This document shows, one piece after another, positions 22,433-34,807 of a DNA stretch of 64,000 nt. A model generated the notes under the pieces. It saw only the letters and a list, made by a program, of their open reading frames with translations. It was not told the origin of the DNA and did no database searches. The stretch comes from Gordionus sp. m RMFG-2023 (lineage: Eukaryota; Nematomorpha; Gordioida; Chordodea; Parachordodidae): positions 51,685,561-51,749,560 of the forward strand of contig NC_088775.1 of assembly GCF_954871325.1 (NCBI RefSeq). The letters run 5' to 3'. Position 1 is the stretch's first letter. Each line of letters opens with the position of its first letter. The position numbers and the translations under genes are program-made.

Positions 22433-23675
22433 TGCTAGAGATGTAAAGGTAGGGAAATTTTCCGGGAAATAACGCAAATTTCCCGGGAACATTCATATTT
22501 TCCCGGGAAATTTCCCGAATTTTCCCTTAATATAAATATATTATTTATTTGCAAAAATTATGATTTATATTTTATAAAATATAATATTTTATTTCAAAAA
22601 TTATGATTTATAATTTAATTTATAAATAATTTTTATTTTCCTCGTGAGTCTTTAAACTCATTTTTTTTTATTAGTGCAATCATTGAGTGCAATTTTTCAA
22701 ATCTATAATTTTAAAAGTACAAAAATAAAGGTAAAATGTTTCACATTATATTCTCATACATAATATTAATGTGATATAGAATTATTAATAATCAATGATA
22801 TATTTAGATTTGATATATAATAGTGCGCACAAATTGAGCGTTTGCAGTATGTTTGTTAATGTAAGGCATCTTTGTTTAGATTGAAAGCAGTATGTTTTTT
22901 ATTAAAGTTTTTTTTATAATTTCTTAAACAAAAAGAGTTTATTTCTTCTTACCTTAAGGTAAAATAAGGAAGTTTAATTATATTTGTTTATTTAGATTTC
23001 CTAAGAATTTATGATTCAATCAGGGTTTTCAAATTTTTTTGTGGCCTTGGATGCAAATCATATGTATATAAATGTTTCTTTGTTTATCCTACCTTAATTT
23101 ATATATTTATAATAATCTCTATATTTTAATAAAAATGTGAAATAAATTTTGAATAGTTTGCATATTTATATATTTTATATTTTTTTCAAGACACTAGATA
23201 TAAAAATAAATAGATTTAGAAATATTGCTAATCAAATTTCAAATTTATGATATAATTTGATTAAATCTATCTAATAATTGCTAAATAAATTTTGAATAGT
23301 TGCTTATTTATATATATTTTACAAAATAATTTAAATTACTACATTTTTCAATCTTTAATTATGAAAATGTACACCATAATAAGAGTATTAAATGTCTTAT
23401 TTAATAAAATGATATTTTTCAAAAATGGACACTAGAATATGGAATAATATAACTTTATTATATATAAATAAATAGAATTACAAAAAAAAACAAATCAATT
23501 TTCATTGATATAATTTCATTAAATAATGAGGTTTGATTTGCAGGTATATCTGTTGAATTTGGAGGCCACAATTCAATTTTCCATTAAAGTATAATACAAT
23601 GGAGATACTTCATTTTTGAAAAAATATTTGTTTGATTTATATTTTATAGAGAAACATTCTATAATAATGTTAAAT

Positions 23676-24205
23676 TTATAGATAAATATATATTTTACTG
23701 GCTCTCAAGGCACCCTTTCCAAAAGAGTCAATATATCCAACAATGCATTTAATTTTAACCCACTTGCCTTCCTTTGGTATAATTTCTTTAGGACTAAAAC
23801 TATCCTCTATTGTTGGCTCCATGAATTTAATGTAATCATACCATCTGTATGAGAGTTTAGAGCCAGAAGCTCCTGAAACCTTGCACAATTATCTAACGTT
23901 AAACGGCTCGTTTTGAGCCGATTTTTAAAAACGGCTAACTCACTATTTCATCCAGAATAATATAACTCAAGCCTGAAGATTTTGCTTGTAGAAGGAACCA
24001 AGGTTAGGACATCTGTTAGCGAAATATCGGCTTAGGCTATATTTTTCAGGCTAAAATATTGAGTTAGCCGTTCTTAAAAATCGGCTCAAAATGAGCCGTT
24101 TAACAACACTACAATTATCTTGGTCTTTAAAGTTTTTCAACTTCTTCTTTATGCATGCTACAGTTGTATCATGCAATGGAAATTCCATCCCCAAGCTATT
24201 AAAAA
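23676..24205 (-). pseudogene. Myb/SANT-like protein fragment, interrupted by a MITE
   Basis: After a possible acceptor (TTTTTAATAG, near 24196) the minus strand reads LGMEFPLHDTTVACIKKKL and KNFKDQDN, then the MITE at 23894-24111. Beyond it lie KVSGASGSKLSYRWYDYIKF, MEPTIEDSFSPKEIIPKEGK and a tail to 23676. The pattern K-x-K-x-L-K-x-x-[QF]...SG-x-S...W-Y-x-[YF] is that of the third helix and tail of Myb/SANT-like (MADF-like) DNA-binding domains. The two sides are in different frames, so there is a frameshift besides the insertion. A possible donor (GCCAGTAAAA) occurs near the end. The N-terminal part of the domain is not seen. Confidence 0.5.
23894..24111. mobile_element. 218-bp hAT MITE (GAGCCG type)
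   Basis: Perfect 8-bp target duplication CAATTATC (23886-23893 and 24112-24119). Left inverted end GTTAAACGGCTCGTTTTGAG, right end the complement of TAGTGTTGTTAAACGGCTC; the arms include GCCGATTTTTAA and CGGCTAACTC. Relatives: 32666-32846 and 41698-42000. The TAGTGTTGTTAAA end resembles hAT family 1. Confidence 0.9.
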
Positions 24206-24798
24206 TATAATTTATCATTATTTATATATATTTACCTTAAACTACTGGTTAATAAACCATCTAATACTAATATAGAATTCTTATGGTCTGGTCGGACCAT
24301 TTGTTGAGTTTCCAGTAAGGTACAAAATTTTTTAGTAACCTTATCATCCCTTCTAAAATTATAATATGTATCCTAAAATTATATAAATATAAATTCCAAA
24401 ATTATATAAATAATCATTTCTAAAATTATATAAATATCAATTAATATATTCTAAATAATATAATATCAATTAATGTATGAAATAAATTATACCTACAATT
24501 TGTATCCATTTTTAAATTTTAGCGCAAAATTATAAAAGCATAGAAAAAATCTAACCAGTTTGCTTTTTTATTAACGTTTGCCGTAAAAAAATCCAAGCTA
24601 CACTCTACCATATTAGCTTTTAAAACGAAGAGTTGCAACGCTCAATTTGTGCGCACTATAAGTATCATTATATGTTAATCATACTATATAACTGATATAA
24701 TGATTTATGATGTTTAATATATTTTAATCATACTATATAACTGGTATAATGATTTATTGATGTTTAATTTAAATTAATATGATTGCAATATTTTATAG

Positions 24799-26723
24799 AT
24801 GCCTCGGAAATCTTCCAATATCTGGAAACATTTTATTAAAGATAGAGCTAATAACAAGAAAGGATATATATCAATATACAAATATTGTCAATTAACATAT
24901 AATTTCCCAAATTCAACAAAGATGTCTCAGCATATCAAAAAATGATAAGGGTATATTAACAGTTTACAATTTATTAAGTTGATCGTGATAATAATAATTC
25001 TACTGAAGAGGATGTTGTACTATGTTTACCAGATTCCAGTAATCCTAATAAAATTATATCCCAAAAAAACATAAATAAAACCATTCTAAATACTTTTAAA
25101 GAAAATACCAATAATTTTAATGCTGGCACATCTAAAATTAAAAATTTTTTCGACACTATAACCGAACAAAATCAAACGCAAGTTGACAGTGCTTTGGCAT
25201 TGGCTATTTTTATGTCAAATTGCCCTTTTAATTTAGTTGAAAATAAATATTTCATCAATTTTTTAAAATTAATGCGTCCAGCCTATAAAATTCCTTCTAG
25301 ACATGCAATTAGTAAAACATTACTAGATTATTAAAGTGAAAAATATTATTAACAATAAATTCAATAATTTAAAAGATTTTACTCTCATAAGCGATGGCTG
25401 GACAAATATTCGCGGAGAGTCTATTATTAATTTTATAATAATGACTCCAGAACCAATTTTTTTTAAATCCATTGACACAGGTTGTAGTGCTCACACTGAT
25501 GAATATATCGCATCTGAGTTGATCAAGGTAAAGAATAAATTGGTTGTCAAAAATTTATCTCACTAGTAACTGATAATGCAAAGAATCTGAAAAAGGCCTG
25601 GAGTCTTGTTAAGGCAAAATATAATTATATTGAATGCTTTGGATGTGCCGCACATGGGTTGAATCTGCTTATTAAAGATTTATGCCAAATACCTTTTATT
25701 GAAAAGATCATCAAAAAAACCAAGCAAATAATTAAATATATAAAATTTCATGGTATTTTATTAGCAACTTTTAAAGAACGGCAAATATTGAAAGGATATA
25801 AATCTTCCTTAAAAATTCCAAGTCCGACAAGATGGGGAGGTTTTGTTATAATGTTGCAAAGTGTTGTGAAAAATAAGGAAGTTTTGCAAGAAATTGTAAT
25901 TTCTAGTTTATTTACAAACAAACAAAGAAGGCTTATTATATTAGACAAAGAAGGATACTGGGATAAATTAGAGTCTGTACTGACCTTTTTGGAATTTATT
26001 TATAAGAAAATTATATTTGTAGAATCGGATTCAGCGGTATTATCTGACGTTCCAGAAATATTTTGGGACATAAAAGATAAACTCAATTCATCAACCTTTA
26101 TTTTTAATGAAAATGATTTGAAAAGTGTTAAGATGCATATTAAAAAACGAAAGAAATTTTGTTGCCGAGAATATCATTATGCAACAAATCTTCTGGATCC
26201 TCGATATTACGGTGTGAAATTCACAGACCGTGAATTGACAGCAGCTTTAAATATAATAAATATTATTTCAGGCCAAATTAATTGCGGTATTGGAAAAATT
26301 ATTGGTAATTTAGCAGAATATCGTTCAAAACAAGGTTTCTATAAAGGAGCTGGCATATGGGAGAGCTCAATCCCTACAAAACCACTCATATGGTGGAAAG
26401 GGTTGTGTACAAATCAACCCCTTTGTCAAGTGGCAGTAAGATGTCTTTCGATACCACCCTCAAGTGCCTCATCAGAAAGAGTCTGGTCAGCATTTGAAAA
26501 AATTCATTTTAAAACGAGAAATAGAATAAAGAATGAAAGAGTCGAAAAATTAATATCAATAAGGCATAACATATATTTAAAGGATCATACAAATACATCA
26601 AGTTCGGGATATCATCAAAAGAGTTCAGATTCCGATTTATCAATACCAAGTGATAATGATGATATTTCAATTTCATCCCATGAAGATATTGATGCTATTT
26701 CATTAGCATCCCAAGAATTTTAA
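24799..26723 (+). pseudogene. hAT family 3 transposase pseudogene
   Basis: Four frame segments in the expected order. (1) From ATG at 24799, MPRKSSNIWKHFIKDRANNK, a BED finger that has lost its Cys pair (IYKYCQLTYN) but keeps an H-x2-KK end; stops TGATAA near 24942. (2) About 24974-25332, VDRDNNNSTEEDVVLCL through DSALALAIFMSNCPFNLVE and PAYKIPSRHAISKTLL. (3) 25336-25566, with LISDGWTNIRGESIINFIIM, the first catalytic-Asp strand. (4) 25566-26723, with SLVTDNAKNLKKAW (second Asp), CAAHGLNLLIKDL, SPTRWGGF, LLDPRYYG, and the C-terminal dimerisation motif PPSSASSERVWSAFEK. Three frame breaks separate these. The last open segment alone is 354 residues, so the copy is fairly young. The protein ends in an acidic Ser-rich tail. 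Confidence 0.85.
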
Positions 26724-27329
26724 ATGTAATTTCTGATACATGCTTTTTGTGATTAATAAAGTTATTCAAAAAATGATGTTTATAGGGTATTTATTTTTGT
26801 CTTTATTGTTTAATTATATTATTTTCCCTTAGTTCCCCAAATTTAATAAAGTTATTCAATAAAAAAAATGAAGGTTTAAAGTATATTTTGTGGTTATTTT
26901 TTAATTTTCCGTTATTTCCCGTTTTTTAATTTTCTCGGTGAAATTTCCCCTGAACCAATTTTCCCGGGAATTTTACATCTATAAATGTGTCTCAAATATA
27001 TAATAATTGTAGTGTTGTAAATGAACGCGTTCATTTTAAACGTGTTGGTCAACGAAGTACGTTTTTTTGAAAAAAATGATGAACTGCGTTCCTTTTATTT
27101 TTGACAAACTTTGAACGAGAATGCATTTATTTTTTTGACGAACGCGTTGGAATTTAACGTTCGTTCAATTTTAAAAACATTTTTTATTTTTATTTATTTA
27201 AAAAAAGTCTTCAATTTTTTAATCGCTGTTTTTCCTTTTTCACATTACAATTTTTTTAACGCGCCATTATTATAGTTTATTAATTTGAATATTATTGTTT
27301 GTATTTTCATTTAATAGATTAGCATAAGC

Positions 27330-27425
27330 ATGGTTATTATTATTTCATCATCATCTGATTATGAAAATTCAAAATTAGATGAATTAACATTACCATGGTC
27401 CAAATATGATAAATATTTACAGTAG
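27330..27425 (+). pseudogene. hAT family 1 transposase N-terminal fragment (copy c)
   Basis: 31-codon frame starting MVIIISSSSDYENSKLDELT and ending LPWSKYDKYLQ, then TAG. It corresponds to the N terminus at 14132-14263. The downstream part is lost to the later insertion and deletions. Confidence 0.5.
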
Positions 27426-27861
27426 CATCTTATATTGAAGGAACTAACTCAATACTTAACACATGTAAAATGTACCCAAAAAGTACATGAGTTTTCTTCA
27501 ATATTTAAAAAGACATTTAATTATTAATAATTTTATTTATATAATATAACTAGATAAAATCATTAAATTTGAATAAAAAATGCATTTGGGCTATTTAACT
27601 CCAACAATAACGATAGTTATGTTAACATTAAAAAAAATAGTGGTCTAAAATATGAACAACTATTGATAGATGCAGTATTAAATAGGATTAATAAAAGGTA
27701 TTAAACCTATCACTATCAAATTAATTACATATAGTTTATTTTTTTAAAGATTTGAACACTAGTGTTATTGAAAAAATGCATTGAAAGCCCTAGAAATGAT
27801 GATACAAGAACTGTTAATTACGAGATATCCATTTATTTTGACGAGGAATTAGAGGAAAAAA

Positions 27862-30090
27862 TATTTTTTGAATTTCAAAAAGATTTTTGAACATATTTTG
27901 ATTTGATGAATTTAATTTTCTTTGATCTTTTTTGAGGAATTCTTTTGTGAATTTTATTATAAATGAACAATCTTTTAGGTGAAATCTTTTATAAAATTTT
28001 TTTATCATTTATGTATAATTATTAATTTTTTTAAGTATATCAAAAGAGGTGGTTTTTTCTAAATATTTATTTTAAACTTTTTATAATTAAAATTTCAATT
28101 AAGATGTACCATATAAAAGTGACAATTGCCATAATCGTTATTTTTAAAGTTTTTTGCCGTAAAGGGGCTAAAATAAGTATTGTTATCATGTTTAAATAAA
28201 ATTTTAGTGAAGATGTACTCTAGATAAGTGACAATTGTCATAATAGTTTTAAAGTTTTTGGACGTAAATGGGCTAAAATAAATATTGCTAACATGTTTGA
28301 TTAAAACTTTAGTGAAGATGTACCCTAGTTACGTGACAATTGTCATAATCGTTATTTTTAAAGTTTTTTGACGCAAATGGGTAAAAATATAGATTGTAAA
28401 CATCACCATAAAAAAGTGTCAATTCTTATCGTATTATTAAAGTTTTTTTTGACGTATGGGCTAAAATAAGTATTGCTAACATGTTTAAATTTCAATGAAG
28501 ACGTACCCTAGATAAGTGACAATTGTCATAATCGTTATTTTTAAAGTTTTTTGACACAAATGGGCAAAAATATATATTGTAAATATGTCAAATTAAAATT
28601 TCATGAAAATGTTGCATGGAAAAGTGACAATTGTTATAATCGTTATTTTTAAACATTTTCCAATATTTTTTGAGAAATCATTTTAAAAAAGAAATTGTGT
28701 TTAAATTTTATTGGAATAATTCAGAAAAGTGCCAATTATCACAATCTTCGTTCTTTAACTTTCTTATTTTTGAGAAATGTGTTGATACCATTTGGCGAAA
28801 CAAAAAACAAATGAAAATTTTCATGCTCATAATGGTACCTTTTATCCTGCTTAAAATTTGATAAAAATATGCAAAGTGATTACAAAATAGGTTTGTAACT
28901 CTGTTAAATTCTAAACTTTTAAGATATGGATTCACAATCTTATTCCTTCAATTAATAAATTTTAATTCTACATCTATTAAAATGTAAAATCCTGCATTCA
29001 GTTAGCCAAAATTTTGTATACTCACGGCGAATCATGCTGAGTCTTAATTCAGGGTAAGATTTTTATGAAAAGAATTAAAAACCTTATGAATATTTTTCAT
29101 CAATATGATACAATCAGCATCCTATAAATTTTATCTAAAGATTTTGAATTTTATATACACATGGTAAAAATAGATTTCAATCTATATTTTACAGCCCATT
29201 TGCGTCAAAAAAATTCAAAAAACTTTAAATATAACGATTATGACAATTGTCACTCTTATATGGTCCATCTTCATGAAATTTTAATTTAACATGTTTACAA
29301 TCTATATGTTTACCCATTTGCGTCAAAAAAATTAAAAATAACGATTATGACAATTGTCACTTATCTAGAATACATCTTCACTATAGTTTTATTTAAACAT
29401 GTTAGCAATACTTATTATAGCCAAATTACGTAAAGAAACTTTAAAAATAACGATTATGACAATTCTCACTAATCTAGGGTACATATTCACTGAAGTTTAA
29501 TTAAACATGATAGATATACTTATTTTAGCCCATTTATATCAAAAAAATTTAATAAACTTTAAAAATAATGATTATGACAATTGTAATTTTATATGATACA
29601 TCCAAATTGAAATTTTAATTTAACATGTTAAAAATAAATATTTGCCCATTAGCGTCAAAATAAATCTAATGTTTAAAAATACCGAATATGATAATTGTTT
29701 CCAAGGAACATCTTCATTGAATTTATAATTTAACATATTAACAATATAAATTATATTTTTACACTTTTGTGTCAAAAATCTTAAAATAACGAATATGACA
29801 ATTGTCACATTAAAATATTATCATTAAAAAGATCATATAAAATAACATAAAAAAGTTGAATATAAATATTTTAAAAAAAATATTTATAAAAAAGACCTCT
29901 TTTAATATACTTATAGATAATTTTAAAAAAAAGGTATAAAAAAATATTATAAAAGATTTTACCTAAAAGATTGTTAAAGAACTCCTCAAAAAAGATTTAT
30001 TTAGAAAGAAGATTTAAAATTCTTATCAAATCAAAATATGCAAATCCTTTTGAACTTCAAAATAAATTTTTTGCTTAAAATTTTGGGCGT
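27862..30090. mobile_element. Deleted relative of the 18-kb hAT (GACAATTGTC arrays)
   Basis: Long inverted arms. Outer parts: TTCAAAAAGATTTTTGAACA on the left against the complement of 30045-30070, and AACAATCTTTTAGGTGAAAT at 27968 against the complement of ATTTTACCTAAAAGATTGTT near 29955. Inner parts are arrays of a roughly 115-bp unit containing GTGACAATTGTCATAATCG: plus-oriented at 28100-28650 (five units) and inverted at 29210-29810 (six units). The unpaired centre is about 28660-29200. No transposase. It sits within hAT copy c, whose coding sequence is cut after GACGAGGAATTAGAGG. Confidence 0.8.
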
Positions 30091-30201
30091 GAATAAATTG
30101 TAACAAAAATAACTTACAAAGCAGCATATCATTTTTTTATTAAAAACATCAAATAAATATATCAATTTTCATAATATCATTTCATAATATAATAATTTAA
30201 A

Positions 30202-30738
30202 TAGGGCTGTGCTGATTCACATATTTTTCACAGATCCGATACGATCAGATATTTGTTCAAACCCGATCCGATATTTATATTGATTTTTCACAGCCCTCTT
30301 TTGAAACAAATGTAATTAAGAAATCAATATTTTTTATGCAAAAAATCGAATTATGCATTTAATTTTTTTATTTCTACATTAATTAAAAAAAGTTTATGGA
30401 TATTGGTAGTATTAAATGAATTCAGATATCATATTTAAAAAAATTCTTTTATTTAAAGTATAAATAATAAAATTGGCGTTATTATTTAAAAAGATTTAAA
30501 ATAAATAAAACTTGGGGTGTTACTTTCTATTTTTATAAAAAAAGACTTTTAAAATACTATAAATCTATTTAAAAAAATAAATAAAATTTTAGTGGTGTTG
30601 TGCATTTGCATTGTTTAAAAATAATTATTTAGAAAATATTATTAATGTAAAATAAATATACATAAAATAACAAAAAAAAAGAAAAGTAAAAAGATCGGAT
30701 CGGATCGATTTTTACGATTTAATATAGGCACAGTCCTA
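30202..30738 (-). mobile_element. hAT family 2, copy b, short non-autonomous
   Basis: Ends TAGGGCTGTGCTGATTCAC and the complement of TAGGACTGTGCC, flanked by perfect AATTTAAA (30194-30201 and 30739-30746). GATCCGAT and ATCGGATC repeats lie inside both ends. Its body is inverted relative to 8287-8961. 537 bp, no coding. Confidence 0.9.
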
Positions 30739-31038
30739 AATTTAAATAAAAAATATTAAATCATATAAATATGTTCATATGTTGATAATAATATTTAGCA
30801 TTAAATATAAATAAAATAAATAAATTATTTTACCAAATAAATAAATAATAATTAATGCTAGGAATTTTATGGAACGCTGACGAATGATTAGCCGGATAAT
30901 TTTCGACTAATTTAGTTATAACCGATATTTAGGCTAAGCCTAATTAGACTTAGGCGTGGTTTTTAGCCGATTATACAACACTATAGAGGACAAAACAATA
31001 AATATTTTTAATAAATTCCCCAAGTTAAAAGAGTTTTT

Positions 31039-31182
31039 ATTATATATAATACCGCAATCCTCCCTGTAGAGCGCGTTTTTAGTATAGATAATGTCTTATT
31101 AACTGCCAAGCGTTCCTGTTTATCAGATGAAAATCTTGCAAAACAATTGTTATTAAAAATTAATAAGAAAAATTTTTTATAA
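31039..31182 (+). pseudogene. hAT family 1 transposase C-terminal fragment (copy c)
   Basis: Open to TAA at 31180-31182. [20 protein letters not shown] is followed by [19 protein letters not shown], the dimerisation region. Compared with copy b it has lost the Ser-Ser-Ala of [11 protein letters not shown] but keeps the downstream part that copy b lost by frameshift. Confidence 0.7.
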
Positions 31183-31497
31183 ATAAAAATATCTTTTATC
31201 AAAATAATTTTATAACATAAAAAATGTAAGACATTTATTTATAATAAATAAAATTTTGAACGGACGTGAACGCGTTCGATTTTTTAAAAAATGTTTACAG
31301 CAGTAAATAATTGTATATAAATGTAATATATAATCTGCAGCATATATATGCTTATTCTCTGCTTCTACTCAACTATAGCATTTAAACGATCCTACCTAGC
31401 AAAAACTCGATGGGCAGGTTGGACATGTTTTGGTCAAGTAATTTATATATTATTTCAATCGCGAGCTGAGTAGTCTAAGAGTATCCCAAACATAGGA

Positions 31498-31918
31498 TGT
31501 TGACACATGGGGCCTCGTTCAATGATAATTATAAAGTTTAGAATAATCACTCTTTATTATGTTTAGAGACAACTTCTGACGTAGATAGTAATCCTCGTTG
31601 GGATCCTCGGTAATAGTAGAGATCCGGTGCACCATGACTTTAAAAATGCTAAGGCGTGAGAGTCGATAGACGTTAAAGTCGTGGCGTAGTTGGTAGGTAG
31701 TAGGGGCAAATATTTTGCGAGTTTATTCGCTCGTAGTCTATTAGAGCATCCCTATTTATATTGGAAGGGGCAAGAAGATCAATATATGAGAAATTCCACG
31801 GAAGGTAAAAGACCAGTGGATTCGAGTGTTGACGGATGCCAGAAGATTTTTAGGCCCTGGCTATAGTATAATTGCACTAAGAATTAGTGATCTTCAAAGC
31901 CCGTCGCGATCCTCCACA
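31498..31918 (-). mobile_element. Possible solo LTR
   Basis: A block of balanced composition. On the minus strand it runs from TGTGGAGGATCGCGACG to CATGTGTCAACA, so it has TG...CA ends; a TATA-like AATATAAATAGGG lies near 31765 and an AATAAA-type signal near 31545. No internal retrotransposon sequence adjoins it and no target duplication is clear. Size (421 bp) and layout fit a solo LTR. A fragment of another G+C-balanced repeat is the alternative. Confidence 0.4.
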
Positions 31919-32665
31919 GAAGTACGAATTTACTTTAGTCTTAGGTGAACTTAACTTTTGAAAATAATTTTGGGTCGGGCTATTACCAAAAAATTTTGGG
32001 CTGGGCCTAATGATATTTAGACCCGATGTCTCTACTTTAAATGTCTAATGAATCTGTTTCTACAGCACTTGCAATGCAATGAGTGGTAGCCTTTGTAGCA
32101 GTGTTGTTAAAGTAGCGCAATCGCGTTACTTTTTTAGTAAGGGTAGCTCTAGCGCATGACTTTTTTAAAAAAATAGCGGTAGCGGTAACTCACCACTTAT
32201 TTATAATTTAATTTTATATAATAAATACACATAAAAAATATTAAAATATATTTATAGCTAATTATAAAGTCATAATCTTTTTATTTTATTTACTTTTGAA
32301 ATTTATATTCAGTAGTCTACATTCTAAATCAAGTTTCCAAAATAATTTAAAATGCCAGCGATAGAAACTTATTTTGAAGATAATTTTAAGGGTTGTGCCG
32401 ATATTAAAGGATCGGCACCGATATTTAGCACTTCCAATTATAGGATAGGCCCTATCTTTTTTAAAAAACCGAATCGGATATTTTTTATTTTTTTTGGTTA
32501 TTTTATGATTGTAATAATTTTTAATTTATAAATAATTTGATAACAATAAATTAATGAAAGTAATAAAATACTTGTTACAATGTTTAAAAAAATAGTCAAA
32601 CATTTTATTGTTAAATTATCTGAACAAGAAAATGATTTTAAAATATCTAACGAGTCACATTCAGC

Positions 32666-32846
32666 TAGTGTTGTAAACAGCTCGATTTAGCCTTTAAAGC
32701 AATTGACTTAAGAATTTGGCCGGAAATCAAGCTTATTCGCATATGGCTGAAAATTGACGAAATTTCGAGGTTTAGGTAATAATATTTTGGATAAAATTAT
32801 GATTTAGCCCTTTTAAAAATCGGTCAAATGAAGCTGTTTAACAACA
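32666..32846. mobile_element. 181-bp hAT MITE (GAGCCG type)
   Basis: Starts TAGTGTTGTAAACAGCTC, ends GAAGCTGTTTAACAACA; flanks CATTCAGC and CATTCACC match at seven of eight positions. Same family as 23894-24111, more diverged. Confidence 0.75.
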
Positions 32847-34379
32847 CATTCACCCATAAACATTGCAAATATTTTAAATGAGATTATTAACATTTGGAGA
32901 ATAAAAAAACATATTACATTTAATCATTCGTGAAAGTTAGTTGTTTTTAAATAGAAAATATTTATATTTTTATAACTATTCAAATATAAATGGTAAACAT
33001 AAATATCGGATGGAATCGGTGTTTTATAATATCGGAAAATAACGGATATCTCAGATTTTATTAAAATTTGGTATAATTTAGCAATTTGTTATTGACAAAT
33101 CCAAATTATTAGCTCTTTAACTCTACTAGAACCGGATATATAGGGTCTCTGCTTGGTCATTTTCCAAAAAAATTGTTTTTTTCAAATTGTGATAACTTTA
33201 ATATTCGAAGCACTATATATATCTATTATGGCTCATCTTATAGTCAACTCTTGCATGTATTCTGAATAAAATTAATTTTTAATTTATATATTTTATTAAA
33301 TTGGTTAAAAATTTGTTATTAATTTTTTAAAATGTTCGTATAATTTTTTTTTCCAATTTCAGATATTTTGTAAAGAGTACCAAGAACTGTTTCTATAAAT
33401 TTTTTCAGAGTGGTAAAAAAAAGTTAAGTAGGAAAAATGATTAAAATAAAATTACCACTAGATGATTCTTATAATTTTCAATAGCTTAAAGACTTAATTT
33501 TGGAAATATAAGTTAATCTACATTATTTTATATTCCATAATATAATATTTATTGAATAAAATAATATTTTGGCATAAAAATAAAATTTCAGCTAGATAGA
33601 GCAAGTAATTTAAAATAACTTATGATTTAAATTATAAGTTATATCGCCATATCGGAGTAGCTGGAACATAATACGTGCTTATTCCATTTATTTAAAAAAA
33701 AATTAACAAGCTTTCCAAAAATTTCTGTACGTTGGCTATTCAACCATCGGGGAAGGGGAGGGGTCGACGGCATTTGATAGTCAAGGATTGTAGAAGTGGG
33801 ACCGGACTTAGCAGGCAATTTGGTCATCATACAAACAGGATTTATGCAGAAAAATTTTGATTGTTGAATCTAGACTTTTAGCCGTAACAATTAGGTATAA
33901 TACAATTCGACGAAAATAAAATTACAAAATAAAATCATAATTATTTACTGATCACGATTATATATTTTTTGTTCTTATATAATAAAAATTTTGTTTACAA
34001 AAAAAATCGGCGTATTTCTATAAAGATTTTATCATATTGGCCATCCTTAAACTGGCTAAGACCAGTTTCAGTGAATAAAATATAAAAAAAAGCTCTTTTT
34101 ATAATTTACAATCAGGTAAAACAAAGGAAAGAATAATATAGTTTTAAGTAAAAAATATATAATAATGATCTTTTTTGCTGTTATAATTTACAAGTAAAAA
34201 TTTATAAGGGACAAATATAGTGGGGAGGTTTTGAAAGAGGTAGTATTATAAGAGCTTTTTAAGTGGAGAACACAACAATTTCAAAAGAAATTATTAAATT
34301 TTCCAAATATTTATTCTTTATCGGAGCCTAAGTACAATTAATATTATTCCGTTGGGTCGGTGGCTCAATATATAATCAT

Positions 34380-34645
34380 GAAATAGACTTCGCTATTCCA
34401 GCAGAATGGCATTTCTTTGTTACTGCGCGTGGGAAAGTGCTTGCGATGGAATAGGGGAAACTGTCAGAGGCCTGGGTGCGTGGGCCATTTCTTTAAATTC
34501 GCTTATGAAATTATAAAAAATATTCATTTTTCCTATATACCCTATAAAAAATACCAAGAGGAGCGAGAACTTTTAAAGGTTGGTTTTCAAAAGCTCTTTT
34601 CAATCCAAGAACTCAAAAAAAATTCATGCAGTTTATGGTGTTAGC
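34380..34645 (+). pseudogene. Uncharacterised transposon protein, WHFF region
   Basis: Coding similarity is spread over three frames. It starts with NHEIDFAIPAEWHFFVTARG and GKVLAME in one frame, with CDGIGETVRGL in the next, then YEIIKNIHFSYIPYKKYQEE and ELLKVGFQKLFSIQELKK. This matches, from memory, the order I-D-F-x-I-x-A-E-W-H-F-F-A-T-S-x-G-K, C-D-G-I-G-G-T-V-K-R, and I-x-F-x-Y-x-x-x-x-x-x-x-x-x-E-x-x-L of a protein common in aphid and cnidarian repeats; I cannot name its superfamily. At least two frameshifts are present. Within the 33062-35655 element. Confidence 0.55.
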
Positions 34646-34807
34646 TTATGACAAATAATTACAAAAATATATTCCAGTGTTGTTCAAACTATAACACAAA
34701 ATATTTAAAAAGCGAAATATCAACCAATTAATAGGTATATACCATGTTTTTATGATAATGAATGGTAGGTAGTATATATTCTAGCAATTATTAGTGCTGT
34801 AAAGTAA

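Larger units (their letters stand above)
22821..24658 (-). mobile_element. PIF/Harbinger-like element with a Myb/SANT-like gene remnant
   Basis: A near-perfect TIR of about 20 bp: TAGTGCGCACAAATTGAGCG at the left, complement at the right, flanked by TAA on both sides (22818-22820 and 24659-24661). TWA target duplications are the PIF/Harbinger hallmark. The inside holds a minus-strand Myb/SANT-like fragment, the second gene normal for this superfamily; no DDE transposase was recognised. A 218-bp hAT MITE interrupts it. Confidence 0.7.
22433..26981 (+). mobile_element. hAT family 3 (GGGAAA subterminal repeats)
   Basis: Left end TGCTAGAGATGTAAAGGTAG followed by repeated TTCCCGGGAAA motifs; right end AATTTTCCCGGGAATTTTACATCTA. 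Flanked by TAAATGTG on both sides (22425-22432 and 26982-26989; the match extends to ATAAATGTGT). It carries a long transposase pseudogene (24799-26723) and was itself hit by a PIF/Harbinger-like element (22821-24658). Without that insertion it is about 2.7 kb, a typical autonomous hAT length. Confidence 0.9.
27010..31305 (+). mobile_element. hAT family 1, copy c, with two nested elements
   Basis: Begins TAGTGTTGTAAATGAACGCG and ends TTTACAGCAGTA, with perfect 8-bp flanks AATAATTG (27002-27009 and 31306-31313). Nested inside are the GACAATTGTC element (about 27862-30090), a family 2 hAT (30202-30738) and a MITE-like scrap at 30870-30975. The remaining own sequence matches copy b. Confidence 0.9.

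Noticed and set aside
33639-33830. 63-codon minus-strand frame with Pro/Ser-rich residues
   Set aside because: It lies inside the 33062-35655 element; no domain, and the opposite strand is equally open over the same patch.
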